A stretch of 29,913 nucleotides of DNA from Ruminococcaceae bacterium UBA7067 (GTDB lineage Bacteria; Bacillota; Clostridia; Oscillospirales; Acutalibacteraceae), in the NCBI GenBank assembly GCA_002493755.1, contig DKZT01000064.1, positions 1 to 29,913 of the forward strand. Direction: 5' to 3'. A program made the position numbers and the translations under genes. Of this stretch, positions 15,651 to 24,305 are shown one piece after another. The notes below the pieces were generated by a model, which did not search any database, was not told the DNA's origin, and saw nothing but the letters and a program-made list of their open reading frames with translations. The number at the start of each line of letters is the position of its first letter. Position 1 is the stretch's first letter.

Positions 15651-16568
15651 TTATTTATCATCTCTTGCAAAAAGAGCCTTTGCGAAGTCTTCGCTGTCAA
15701 ACGGCTGTAAATCGTCTATCTGCTCGCCTACACCAATGTATTTTACGGGAACATCCAGCTCCTCTTTGATAGAAAGTACAACGCCGCCCTTGGCTGTGCC
15801 GTCAAGCTTAGTGAGGACAATACCGGTGATGCCAGCCGCATTTTTAAACTCTCTTGCCTGATTTACTGCATTCTGTCCTGTTGTGGCGTCAAGCACAAGA
15901 AGGTATTCCTTATCTGCACCGGGAAGCTCACGGTCAATAATTCTGCTGATTTTTGACAGCTCGTCCATAAGGTGCTTTTTATTATGCAGTCTGCCTGCCG
16001 TGTCACAGATTATAACATCTGCTCCCTTTGCTTTAGCGGAAGAAATTGCATCGAACACAACAGCCGCCGGGTCTGAGCCTTCATTTTGCTTTACTATTTC
16101 ACACTTACAGCGATCTGCCCAGATTTCGAGCTGGTCGATAGCCGCCGCACGGAAGGTATCAGCCGCCGCAAGCAAAACCTTCTTGCCCTGCATACGCAGG
16201 TTGTTCGCAAGCTTACCGATGGTTGTAGTTTTGCCGACACCGTTTACGCCGATAACGAGAATTACGGACGGCTTTGTCGTGAGCTTAAGCTCCTCGCCGC
16301 CGCTAAGCAGCTCGGCTACGGTTTCTTCGAGCAGTCTGTGAATTTCATTCGGGTCTTTTATCCCCTGCTTTTTAACCTTTTTTCTCAGCTCGTCCGTTAT
16401 CTTGGTAGCAGTAGCAATGCCCACATCGCCCATAACGAGAAGCTCCTCAAGCTCCTCGAAAAGCTCATCGTCAATTTTTGTAAAAGACTTAAGCATTGTG
16501 TCAATCTGACCAACAACGGCGTCTCTTGTCTTTTTAAGTCCTTCCTTTATCTTACTGAAAAATCCCAT
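15651..16568 (-). CDS. ftsY: Signal recognition particle receptor FtsY
   Basis: 305 residues. FtsY is the SRP-receptor GTPase that hands ribosome-nascent chains to the translocon. A short basic N-terminal helix ([16 protein letters not shown]) replaces the long acidic A domain of E. coli FtsY, as is usual in Firmicutes, and may touch the membrane. The N domain is about 20-90; the NG GTPase motifs are G1 GVNGVGKT (107-114), the DTFRAAA insertion-box region, G3 DTAGR (189-193) and G4 TKLDG (253-257). It follows smc by 16 bases, the standard smc-ftsY order. Confidence 0.97.
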   Translation of the reverse strand: MGFFSKIKEGLKKTRDAVVGQIDTMLKSFTKIDDELFEELEELLVMGDVGIATATKITDELRKKVKKQGIKDPNEIHRLLEETVAELLSGGEELKLTTKPSVILVIGVNGVGKTTTIGKLANNLRMQGKKVLLAAADTFRAAAIDQLEIWADRCKCEIVKQNEGSDPAAVVFDAISSAKAKGADVIICDTAGRLHNKKHLMDELSKISRIIDRELPGADKEYLLVLDATTGQNAVNQAREFKNAAGITGIVLTKLDGTAKGGVVLSIKEELDVPVKYIGVGEQIDDLQPFDSEDFAKALFARDDK

Positions 16569-16584
16569 TTAAATCATTCCTTTA

Positions 16585-19500
16585 TTATTTAACTCCTGTC
16601 GCCTGTGAAACCTCGGTAGAATGCATTTCAAGAAGCTTTGACACGCCCTTATCCTGCATTGTAACCCCGTAGAGGACATCGGCTTCTTCCATTGTACCAC
16701 GTCTGTGCGTAATAAGAATAAACTGGGTTCTGTCGTTCATATTTCTCAGATATGAAGCAAAGCGGTAAACATTGACATCGTCAAGAGCCGCTTCAATCTC
16801 GTCCATTACGCAAAACGGCGCAGGGCTTACCTTCATTATAGCAAAGTACAGCGCAATTGCAACAAGAGCTTTTTCTCCGCCCGACAGCGATTCAAGATGC
16901 ATAACGATTTTTCCGGGCGGATGAACATTGATGTCAATTCCGCTTTGTAGAATATCATCGGGGTTTGAAAGCTCAAGGAAAGCATCGCCGCCGCCGAACA
17001 GTTCCTTAAAGGTAGCCTTGAAATGCTCGTTGATTTTTTCAAAGCGTTCAACAAAAAGCTCCTGCATCTGCTTTGTGAGGTCGTTTATAAGCCTTAAAAT
17101 TTCACTTCGTGATTTTTCCACATCGCTTACCTGTGTGCTTAAAAACTCGTAGCGCTCGGATACCTCTTTATACTCCTCGATAGCGCCTACGTTGACTGAG
17201 CCGAGGGACTTGATTTTGCTTTTTAGCTCGTTAAGGCGTTTTCTTGCCGCCGCAACATCCTCAAGCGGTTTTACCGTTTGCTCTGCTTCACGGCGTGTAA
17301 GCTCGTATTCCTCCCAAAGCTTTGAGATTATATCGTCATACTGCTTTTGCAGATTCATTTTGCGCTCTTCAAGACGGGCAAGCTCTCTTCCCGAAAGCTC
17401 CTTTTCATTTATCTTCTCTTTTTCAAGACGGCGCAAATCAGCACTCGCCTTTTCAAGATTCATTCTTCCCTGAGTAAGAGCGGCTATTCTGTCATTCTTA
17501 ACTTTGATTTCTCCAGTGTACTTCTCAATCTGAGCGTTCAGCTCATCTATCTGATGCTGAATCGCCGTATTCTTTTCCTTAAGCATTTCAATTTCAGCAA
17601 GTAAGCTTTTCTTTCTTGCTTCCTGAGTTGTTCCCGTGCTTAAGGCTAAATTAATCTCGGCATTTAATGCTTCTATATCCTTATCAAGTGAAACACGGCG
17701 GAGATTCAGCTGCTGAAGCTTCTCGGAAATATCCTCGCGCTGTTTTGAATATTCCTCGCCTGTTCCTGCAATTTTCTTTGACTTTTCTTCGATTTCATTT
17801 ATTTCAGCATTCAGCTTTTCAAGCTCAGCCGCAGCGTTCTCTGCGTTTGAAATCAGAGCCTTTGCGTTTCCTGTGCGCGTTTTCAGCTCGGCTTGAAGCT
17901 CGGCGAGCGTTCTTGTCTGGTTTTCGCACTCATTTTTGCAGGCTGCCGCTTCGGCTTCTACCCTTATCTGCTGTTCCTTGACCTTTGCAAGCTGAGTTTG
18001 CAGCAGAGTAATTTCGGCTTCGTCCTTTTGAATTTCAGTTACGGTCTGTTTATATTTTTCGGTTGCTTCATTCTGCTTTTTTGTAAGCTCAATATCGTGC
18101 TCCTTAAGGCTTTCAATCTCGCTTACACGGCTTAGTAGTCCTGATTTTCTCGCAAGCGAGCCGCCTGTGAGCGAACCGCCTGCGTTGACTACCTGTCCGT
18201 CAAGGGTTACGATTTTAAAGCGGTAGGAATACTGCTTGGCTATTTTTACGGCGCAATTCAAATCCTCGGCTATTACTATTCTGCCGAGCAGGGAGCTTAA
18301 AATACCGTTGTATTCGGGTGAACAGGAACAAAGCTCCTGCGCTATACCGATGAAGCCGTCACAGCGGTCAAGACCGTTTTCGTTAAGACTTTTGCCCTTG
18401 ATTGTTGTCATAGGCAAAAATGTGCATCGTCCGCCGTCACGCTTTTTCAGCATATTGATGGCAGATTTAGCGTCGTTTTCGGTGCCTGTTACAATGTTCT
18501 GCATTGCGGCACCTAAGGCAGTTTCCATTGCTACGGTGTACTGCTTCGGAACCTGTATCACTCTTGAAACGGGGCCGTGAATACCGCTGAGCGTTCCACG
18601 CTCGCTCTCCTTCATAACTATTTTTACGCTGTGGTTAAAGCCCTCAAGATTTTTCTCAAGATCCTCTAAAAGCTTGATTCTTCTGCGGTTTTCAAGAGTA
18701 TCAAGCACAAGCTTGTCTGCAAGCTTTTTATCCGCTTCGGCTCTGTTTTTCTTTGATTCTATCCTCAGCTTCAAGCCTGAGCAGGAATTATTGAGCGACA
18801 CAAGCTTCTGAGCATATTCATTTTCACGGCGCTCATAATCGCCGAGCATAGCGGATAAATCCGACACCGCCTTTTGAGCAGTTGAAATCTCGTTGTTCAG
18901 TCGTTCGATTCGCTCCTCGTTCTCGGCAACTGAAGAGGCGCTTGTCATCTGCTTGACCTTAATATCCGCCGCCTGAGCCGTAAGCCTTGTAAGTGAAAGG
19001 CTCAGCTCCTGCATAAGCTGTGAATTTTTGCCTGTTACAAGGTTAATCTCACTAAGCCTTTGGGTAAGGCCTTCGTGCTCTGCTTTCAATTTTTCAATCA
19101 GCTGTTTTTTATCTTGAATCTGCGATTTCTTATCGTCAATATCCTTGCCCAGATTGGCAAAGGAGGAATCAAGAGCAAGAATCTCACCCTCAATTCGCTT
19201 GATATTTTCGTTATTATGAAAAATATTGTTCTCGGCAACCGAGATAAACGAACGCTTCTCTGAGGTTTTCTCCTCAAGTGAGGAAATTTCGCTTCTAACC
19301 TGCTCAATCAAGCCTGAATACTCGCCGCCCTTGAGGTAGTATTCCTCGGTCTGAGCAGAAATTTTGTCAAGCTCCTCTGCGGCAGCTTCGTTCTGGCTTC
19401 TTGCTATTTCTATTTTTTCCTCGTGGTCACGCAGTACGCCTGCCGATTTTTCAAGTGTATCAAGCCAAAGGGCAATCTCAATTTCTTTTTTCTCTGAGGA

Positions 19501-20154
19501 ATACTCCAAGAATGCTGTCGCCTTTTCGGACTGCTTTCTGAGCGGTTCAACACGCTCTTCAAGCTCGGTTACTATATCTCTGAGGCGCAGGAGGTTTTCC
19601 TCAGCGCTTTTCAGCTTTCTCTCGGCTTCAAGCTTGCGGTAACGGTAGCGGGATATTCCTGCGGCTTCCTCAAAGATTTCGCGTCTGTCCTCGCTTTTTG
19701 AGGCGACAATGCTGTCTATCTTACCCTGACCTATCATTGAATAGCCGTCTCGTCCAAGACCTGTATCCATAAAAAGCTCGTGAATATCCTTAAGGCGGAC
19801 TGAAGCACGGTTTATTAAATATTCGCTGTCGCCGCTGCGGTAGTATCTTCTTGTAACGGCGATTTCGTCTTTATCAAACTCCAGCGCACGGTCCTTATTG
19901 TCAATCGTCAGAGTAACCTCGGCATAGCCCTGCTTTTTTCTTTGGTCTGTGCCGTTGAACACAACGTCCTCCATTTTGGAGCAGCGCAGAGCTTTTGGCG
20001 ACTGCTCGCCAAGCACCCATCTTATTGCGTCGCTGATGTTGCTCTTGCCGCTGCCGTTAGGGCCGACTACCGCTGTTATGCCCTTGTCAAAGGTAAGCTT
20101 TGTTTTATCAGGAAAGGTTTTAAAGCCCTGTATTTCAAGTGATTTTAGTAGCAC
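16585..20154 (-). CDS. smc: Chromosome segregation ATPase SMC
   Basis: 1189 residues, normal for bacterial SMC, the condensin core that folds and separates chromosomes with ScpA/ScpB. Walker A GPNGSGKS is at 31-38. Two long coiled coils (about 165-500 and 670-1020) flank the hinge (about 515-660: GIHGPVSRVI ... GRIVIAEDL ... GQVVNAGGSLTGGSL). The ABC signature SLSGGEKALVA begins near 1089 and Walker B CVMDE near 1115. The start is a GTG with AGAGGTGG about 4 bases upstream, and the protein begins at the expected LKSLEIQGFK. The rnc, smc, ftsY order is conserved, here with a radical SAM gene inserted. Confidence 0.97.
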   Translation of the reverse strand: MLLKSLEIQGFKTFPDKTKLTFDKGITAVVGPNGSGKSNISDAIRWVLGEQSPKALRCSKMEDVVFNGTDQRKKQGYAEVTLTIDNKDRALEFDKDEIAVTRRYYRSGDSEYLINRASVRLKDIHELFMDTGLGRDGYSMIGQGKIDSIVASKSEDRREIFEEAAGISRYRYRKLEAERKLKSAEENLLRLRDIVTELEERVEPLRKQSEKATAFLEYSSEKKEIEIALWLDTLEKSAGVLRDHEEKIEIARSQNEAAAEELDKISAQTEEYYLKGGEYSGLIEQVRSEISSLEEKTSEKRSFISVAENNIFHNNENIKRIEGEILALDSSFANLGKDIDDKKSQIQDKKQLIEKLKAEHEGLTQRLSEINLVTGKNSQLMQELSLSLTRLTAQAADIKVKQMTSASSVAENEERIERLNNEISTAQKAVSDLSAMLGDYERRENEYAQKLVSLNNSCSGLKLRIESKKNRAEADKKLADKLVLDTLENRRRIKLLEDLEKNLEGFNHSVKIVMKESERGTLSGIHGPVSRVIQVPKQYTVAMETALGAAMQNIVTGTENDAKSAINMLKKRDGGRCTFLPMTTIKGKSLNENGLDRCDGFIGIAQELCSCSPEYNGILSSLLGRIVIAEDLNCAVKIAKQYSYRFKIVTLDGQVVNAGGSLTGGSLARKSGLLSRVSEIESLKEHDIELTKKQNEATEKYKQTVTEIQKDEAEITLLQTQLAKVKEQQIRVEAEAAACKNECENQTRTLAELQAELKTRTGNAKALISNAENAAAELEKLNAEINEIEEKSKKIAGTGEEYSKQREDISEKLQQLNLRRVSLDKDIEALNAEINLALSTGTTQEARKKSLLAEIEMLKEKNTAIQHQIDELNAQIEKYTGEIKVKNDRIAALTQGRMNLEKASADLRRLEKEKINEKELSGRELARLEERKMNLQKQYDDIISKLWEEYELTRREAEQTVKPLEDVAAARKRLNELKSKIKSLGSVNVGAIEEYKEVSERYEFLSTQVSDVEKSRSEILRLINDLTKQMQELFVERFEKINEHFKATFKELFGGGDAFLELSNPDDILQSGIDINVHPPGKIVMHLESLSGGEKALVAIALYFAIMKVSPAPFCVMDEIEAALDDVNVYRFASYLRNMNDRTQFILITHRRGTMEEADVLYGVTMQDKGVSKLLEMHSTEVSQATGVK

Positions 20155-20185
20155 TGTTCCACCTCTTGCTAAAATATAAAATTAA

Positions 20186-20210
20186 GAAACCACTGAATAA
20201 ATCAGCGCTT
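20186..20210. repeat. Half-copy of the 13094-13152 palindromic element
   Basis: GAAACCACTGAATAAATCAG plus CGCTT matches the minus-strand right arm of the leuS-side element at 22 positions with two one-base gaps. It overlaps the stop codon of the radical SAM gene, and no inverted partner is visible here. It is either a truncated copy or a chance likeness. Confidence 0.5.
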
Positions 20211-21219
20211 ACTTAACAGGCTTTATCTTCATATCGCCTGCTTTAATTTGCGGATTCTGAATAAAATGAATATTGTAGCCTAATCCGCTAAGGTACTCAA
20301 GATTTGACCTCTTTTGCCCTACGGCTTTTGAAATATCACAGGGATTGACCTCGACAATATACGACTTTTGAGAATCCGAGTCCTTTATATCGCTGACAGT
20401 CCCGAGAAAACGCTTTACAAACCGCTTGCTTTCACAAAGCTCACGGAATGCAGGGTGATAAGGACCTGCCAGATATTTGCTTTTGAGTGACGGACTGTCG
20501 TGAAGTCCCAGACGAATTACCCTGATGTTCATATTATCAAAGAAATTAAGCAAATCAGAACACAAATCAACCGCCTGCTCAAGTGACTGCGGAATATATT
20601 CCGAATGAAGATATAAAACGGCAAGGTCTGTGTACATCAAAACAATAGTGGGATATATGCGGATTGTGTCGGGTTGAAGAAGCGCAAGCTCCTGCGCAGT
20701 ATATATATCCTTTTTGTCATCGCTTTTATAAAGGCCCGTCATCATCTGAAGTCCCAGCGCAAAGCCGTTTTCTCTGATTAAATCCGAAGCGTCAATAACC
20801 TGCTGTGCAGTATGACCTCTCTTGTTCGCCTCAAGCACCTCATCGTCCATACTCTGTGCGCCAAGCTCTATTGATGTTACGCCGTATTTTTTCAGAATAT
20901 CAAGTATTTCCTGATTTATGTAATCCGGTCTTGTTGAGATTCTTATGCCCTTGAAAAGACCTTTTGAAACGTATTCATAGGCTGTTGATAAGAGCATCTC
21001 CATATATTCTCTGTCAATGCCGGTAAAGCTGCCGCCGAAAAAGGCAATCTCGCTGTCCTTGGAATATCCGGCTGAACGAAGGGACGTTTCAACGGCGGCT
21101 ATAACATCATCGCGTGTTACCTCATTATCGCAGCCTGTAATTTCCTTTTGATTGCAAAAGCTGCACTGATTCGGGCAGCCCTTGTGCGGCACAAATATTG
21201 CAACATTTGAACGCCTCAA
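20209..21219 (-). CDS. Elp3-like radical SAM protein
   Basis: 336 residues. The N-terminal CX3CX2C cluster (C15, C19, C22 in HKGCPNQCSFCNQ) binds the 4Fe-4S of radical SAM enzymes. Further core features are AFFGGSFTGI, RISTRPDYI, IELGAQSMDDEVL, KRGHT and GLQMMTGLY, in the order of the catalytic domain of Elp3. The acetyltransferase domain of eukaryotic and archaeal Elp3 is absent. Bacterial members of this class are often annotated as Elp3-like; their substrate is not established. The start appears to be a TTG overlapping the rnc stop (TTGA), and the sequence GGGGTA before it is a poor RBS, so expression may depend on coupling. Confidence 0.85.
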   Translation of the reverse strand: MRRSNVAIFVPHKGCPNQCSFCNQKEITGCDNEVTRDDVIAAVETSLRSAGYSKDSEIAFFGGSFTGIDREYMEMLLSTAYEYVSKGLFKGIRISTRPDYINQEILDILKKYGVTSIELGAQSMDDEVLEANKRGHTAQQVIDASDLIRENGFALGLQMMTGLYKSDDKKDIYTAQELALLQPDTIRIYPTIVLMYTDLAVLYLHSEYIPQSLEQAVDLCSDLLNFFDNMNIRVIRLGLHDSPSLKSKYLAGPYHPAFRELCESKRFVKRFLGTVSDIKDSDSQKSYIVEVNPCDISKAVGQKRSNLEYLSGLGYNIHFIQNPQIKAGDMKIKPVK

Positions 21220-21899
21220 TACCCCATCAGCTCCAGTGCCTTTCTTGCCGCCTGCTGTTCGGCTTCCTTTTTGCTTCTGCCGCCGCCTTTGCCGACAACA
21301 TTGCTGTTTAAGTGAACCTCAACGGTAAAATGCTTATCGTGGTCGGGACCCGATTCGCCTGTAAGGACATATGATATTTTCTCCTCGGGATTTTTTTGCA
21401 CGATTTCCTGAAGCTTTGTTTTGTAATCGGCAAAATTATGCGTTCTGTGGTTTTTAATATCGTCAACAACGAAACGCAAGACAAACCTTCTTGCGCATTC
21501 GATTCCGCCATCAAGGTAGATTGCTGCAATAACCGACTCAAAAGCATCGGCAAGGATTGACGGACGGTTTCTGCCGCCGTTCTTGCTTTCTCCTCTGCTT
21601 AACAGCAGGTATTTGCCGAGATCGATTGAGCGTGCATAGACAGCAAGTGTTTTTTCGCACACAAGGGAGGCTCTCAGCTTTGTAAGCTCCCCCTCGGGCA
21701 ACTCGGGGCAATTTTTGAAGATATAATCAGACACGATTATGCTAAGAACCGAATCGCCCAGAAACTCCTGACGCTCATTGCAGACTACCTCGCCCTTTCG
21801 CTCATTGGCATAGGACGAATGTGTTAATGCGATTTTTAAGTAGTCTATATTTTTGAAATCATATTCCAGCTTTTTGCAGAACTGTTCCAATTCAGTCAC
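21216..21899 (-). CDS. rnc: Ribonuclease III
   Basis: 227 residues. The RNase III signature NERQEFLGD (41-49, with E45 and D49) and the second metal site D118/E121 in ADAFESVIAAIYLDGG define the catalytic domain (about 1-150). A dsRNA-binding domain follows (about 155-227: DYKTKLQEIVQK, then GKGGGRSKKEAEQQAARKAL). It processes rRNA precursors and structured mRNAs. The start is a GTG with AAGGA 5 bases before it. It follows plsX by 15 bases and overlaps the radical SAM gene by 4 bases. Confidence 0.97.
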   Translation of the reverse strand: MTELEQFCKKLEYDFKNIDYLKIALTHSSYANERKGEVVCNERQEFLGDSVLSIIVSDYIFKNCPELPEGELTKLRASLVCEKTLAVYARSIDLGKYLLLSRGESKNGGRNRPSILADAFESVIAAIYLDGGIECARRFVLRFVVDDIKNHRTHNFADYKTKLQEIVQKNPEEKISYVLTGESGPDHDKHFTVEVHLNSNVVGKGGGRSKKEAEQQAARKALELMGY

Positions 21900-21914
21900 C
21901 TAAATCCTTAGTAA

Positions 21915-22901
21915 TTATTTATTTATGTTCTCCGAAATTTCATTTACTACATTGTTCTTTACAAATTCAACGGTCAGTCCGACTGCGCTTTTTATTGTGC
22001 GTGCCTTTGAGCTGCCGTGAGCCTTGAATACAGGCTTTGAAACGCCGAGTATGGGCGAACCGCCGTATTCGTTATAATCAAACTGCTTTTTCATTTCTTT
22101 CATATCGGACAGAACAAGTGCCGCCGCAAGCTTGTTTTTTATGTTCTTGGTAAAAATATCCTTTATCTTGCCCATAAGTGCGCCTGCTACACCCTCGTAC
22201 ATTTTAAGTATGATATTTCCCGTGAAGCCGTCTGCAACTACTACATCGCTTTCGCCCTCGGGAACACCTCTGCCCTCAACATTTCCGATAAAGTTAAGCT
22301 CAGACGATTTCAAAAGCTGATATGTTTCCTGATAAAGCGGAGTGCCCTTGTGTTCCTCTGCTCCGCAGTTGGCAAGACCGATTGTCGGGTTGTCAATTCC
22401 GATTACTTTGTTCATATAAATTGAACCCATAACGGCAAACTGTGCGAGCATTTCGGGTCGGCATTCAACATTTGCGCCGCCGTCAATCAGCATTGAACAG
22501 CCTTTCAAAGTAGGCAGAACAGGGGCAAATGCAGGACGTTTAACTCCCTTTATTCTTTTTATTATCATTGTAGCTCCCATAACGAGAGCGCCGCTGTTTC
22601 CTGCCGATATAAAGGCATCGCCCTTTCCGCGAGCCAGCAAATCGAAACCAAGAGCCATAGAGGAATTCTTCTTTGTCTTGATAACAGCGGACGGGTCGTC
22701 CTCCATTGTGATTATCTCATCGGCATTTGCAATCTGCATATCGTCAATTTTTATGTCATTTTCTGCGGCAACTGTTTTGATTTTGCTTTCACTGCCGGTT
22801 AGAAGTATATCTACTCCGTATTCATCCTTTGCCATTCTTGCGCCCTTGATTATTTCAAGAGGTGCGTTGTCGCCGCCGAAAGCGTCAATTATTATTTTCA
22901 T
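21915..22901 (-). CDS. plsX: Phosphate acyltransferase PlsX
   Basis: 328 residues. PlsX makes acyl-phosphate from acyl-ACP for phosphatidic acid synthesis with PlsY. The N-terminus IIIDAFGGDNAP, LTGSESKI, SAGNSGALVMGA, MLIDGGANVECRPEML and VVADGFTGNIILKMYEG are typical. The ATG at 22901 with AGGAG 7 bases upstream is chosen; the open frame extends to 22922 but would overlap the trmFO end and lacks an RBS. No acpP or fab gene lies between plsX and rnc, unlike many Firmicutes. Confidence 0.95.
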   Translation of the reverse strand: MKIIIDAFGGDNAPLEIIKGARMAKDEYGVDILLTGSESKIKTVAAENDIKIDDMQIANADEIITMEDDPSAVIKTKKNSSMALGFDLLARGKGDAFISAGNSGALVMGATMIIKRIKGVKRPAFAPVLPTLKGCSMLIDGGANVECRPEMLAQFAVMGSIYMNKVIGIDNPTIGLANCGAEEHKGTPLYQETYQLLKSSELNFIGNVEGRGVPEGESDVVVADGFTGNIILKMYEGVAGALMGKIKDIFTKNIKNKLAAALVLSDMKEMKKQFDYNEYGGSPILGVSKPVFKAHGSSKARTIKSAVGLTVEFVKNNVVNEISENINK

Positions 22902-22911
22902 AAGCTTACTC

Positions 22912-24243
22912 CTATTTATCAAGTCCGTTGTCCGTTATAAAGCTCTGAAGGCTTTCAAAGGAACGGTTTGCGTATTTTTCAGCCTTGAGCTTTTTATCTC
23001 TGATTTTTTCATCAAGGGGAGGCAATATGCCGAGGTTTGCGCCCATCGGCTGGAACTTTTTTACGCTTTCATCGGTAATATATCTGCTCAATGCGCCTAT
23101 CATTGTGTTCTCAGGCAGAGTTACCGTTTCAAGTCCCTTGCAGAGCCTTGCGGCGTTTATTCCTGCGATAAGCCCTGATGAAGCAGACTCCATATATCCC
23201 TCAACGCCTGTAAGCTGTCCTGCAAAAAACAGCTGTCTGTTGTCTTTACTGCTGTAATCAGAGCAAAGCACCCTCGGAGAGTCAATGAAGGTGTTGCGGT
23301 GCATTACGCCGTAGCGTACAAAGTCGGCGTTTTTGAGCGCAGAAATCATTGAGAAAACACGCTTTTGCTCGGGAAACTTAAGGTTTGTCTGAAAGCCGAC
23401 AAGGTTATAAAGCGTACCCTTTGAATTTTCACGTCTGAGCTGAAGCACCGCCCAGGGTCTGTGTCCTGTGTTCGGGTCAATCAAGCCGACAGGCTTCATC
23501 GGACCGAAGCGGATGGTGTTTTTTCCTCTCTGTGCCATAATTTCAATAGGCATACAGCCCTCGTACACCTTTGGATTTGAAACGTCAAAATCGTGAAGCG
23601 GCGCTCTTTCGGCTGAAATAAGCTCCTGCTCGAAGCGTTCAAACTCCTCCTTATTCATAGGACAATTTATGTAATCGTCCTCGCCGCCCTTGTCATAACG
23701 AGAAGCCGTAAAGGCACACGACATATCAATGCTTTCCGCGGTAACAATAGGTGCGGCGGCATCAAAAAAGCTCAGTGCGCCGCCGAACAGCTCCTTAATT
23801 TTATCAGACAAAGCCTGTGAGGTAAGCGGACCTGTTGCGACTACCGTTATACCGTCAAATTTCAGGTCAGACACCTCGGTATCTATTATTTCAATGTTTT
23901 TTATATTTTTAATCTGCACAGTGACAAGTGAAGAAAAAATATCTCTGTCAACTGCCAAAGCACCGCCTGCCGGGACTGTGCATTTATCGGCGCAGCTCAT
24001 AAGCAGAGAATCAAGCATTCGCATCTCCTGCTTCAGCATACCTGCCGCACTTGCAAAGCGAGCCGCCTTTAAGGAGTTTGAACAGACAAGCTCGGCAAAA
24101 TTATCCGAATGATGTGCAGGCGATTTTTTGTGAGGCTTCATTTCAAAAAGACGAACCTTTATTCCTCTCTTTGCAATCTGCCACGCTGCCTCACAGCCTG
24201 CAAGACCTGCTCCGATAACATTAACTGTCATATTTAAAGCCAT
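22912..24243 (-). CDS. trmFO: Folate/FAD-dependent tRNA (uracil-54-C5)-methyltransferase
   Basis: 443 residues, the usual size. The FAD-binding GxGxxG sits at the N-terminus (VIGAGLAGCEAAWQIAKRG), followed by the family block EMKPHKKSPAHHSD and ELVCSNSLKA, then GGALAVDRDIFS and the C-terminal FAGQLTGVEGYMESASSG. TrmFO makes ribothymidine at position 54 of tRNA using methylene-tetrahydrofolate. The start ATG at 24243 has GGGGGA 8 bases upstream. It follows topA, the arrangement dprA-topA-trmFO of Firmicutes. Confidence 0.97.
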   Translation of the reverse strand: MALNMTVNVIGAGLAGCEAAWQIAKRGIKVRLFEMKPHKKSPAHHSDNFAELVCSNSLKAARFASAAGMLKQEMRMLDSLLMSCADKCTVPAGGALAVDRDIFSSLVTVQIKNIKNIEIIDTEVSDLKFDGITVVATGPLTSQALSDKIKELFGGALSFFDAAAPIVTAESIDMSCAFTASRYDKGGEDDYINCPMNKEEFERFEQELISAERAPLHDFDVSNPKVYEGCMPIEIMAQRGKNTIRFGPMKPVGLIDPNTGHRPWAVLQLRRENSKGTLYNLVGFQTNLKFPEQKRVFSMISALKNADFVRYGVMHRNTFIDSPRVLCSDYSSKDNRQLFFAGQLTGVEGYMESASSGLIAGINAARLCKGLETVTLPENTMIGALSRYITDESVKKFQPMGANLGILPPLDEKIRDKKLKAEKYANRSFESLQSFITDNGLDK

Positions 24244-24305
24244 AAGCTCTATCCCCCGATTATCTTAAGAAAATGCTACGGTATAATAAGCCGTGACGGG
24301 CATAA

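Noticed and set aside
17192..19642. Several Ser/Leu-rich plus-strand frames over smc
   Set aside because: They mirror the Glu/Lys-rich coiled coils of smc on the other strand and have no RBS or recognisable domain.
24244..24305. Promoter between topA and trmFO
   Set aside because: A TATTAT-like box exists but no -35 at proper spacing was found.
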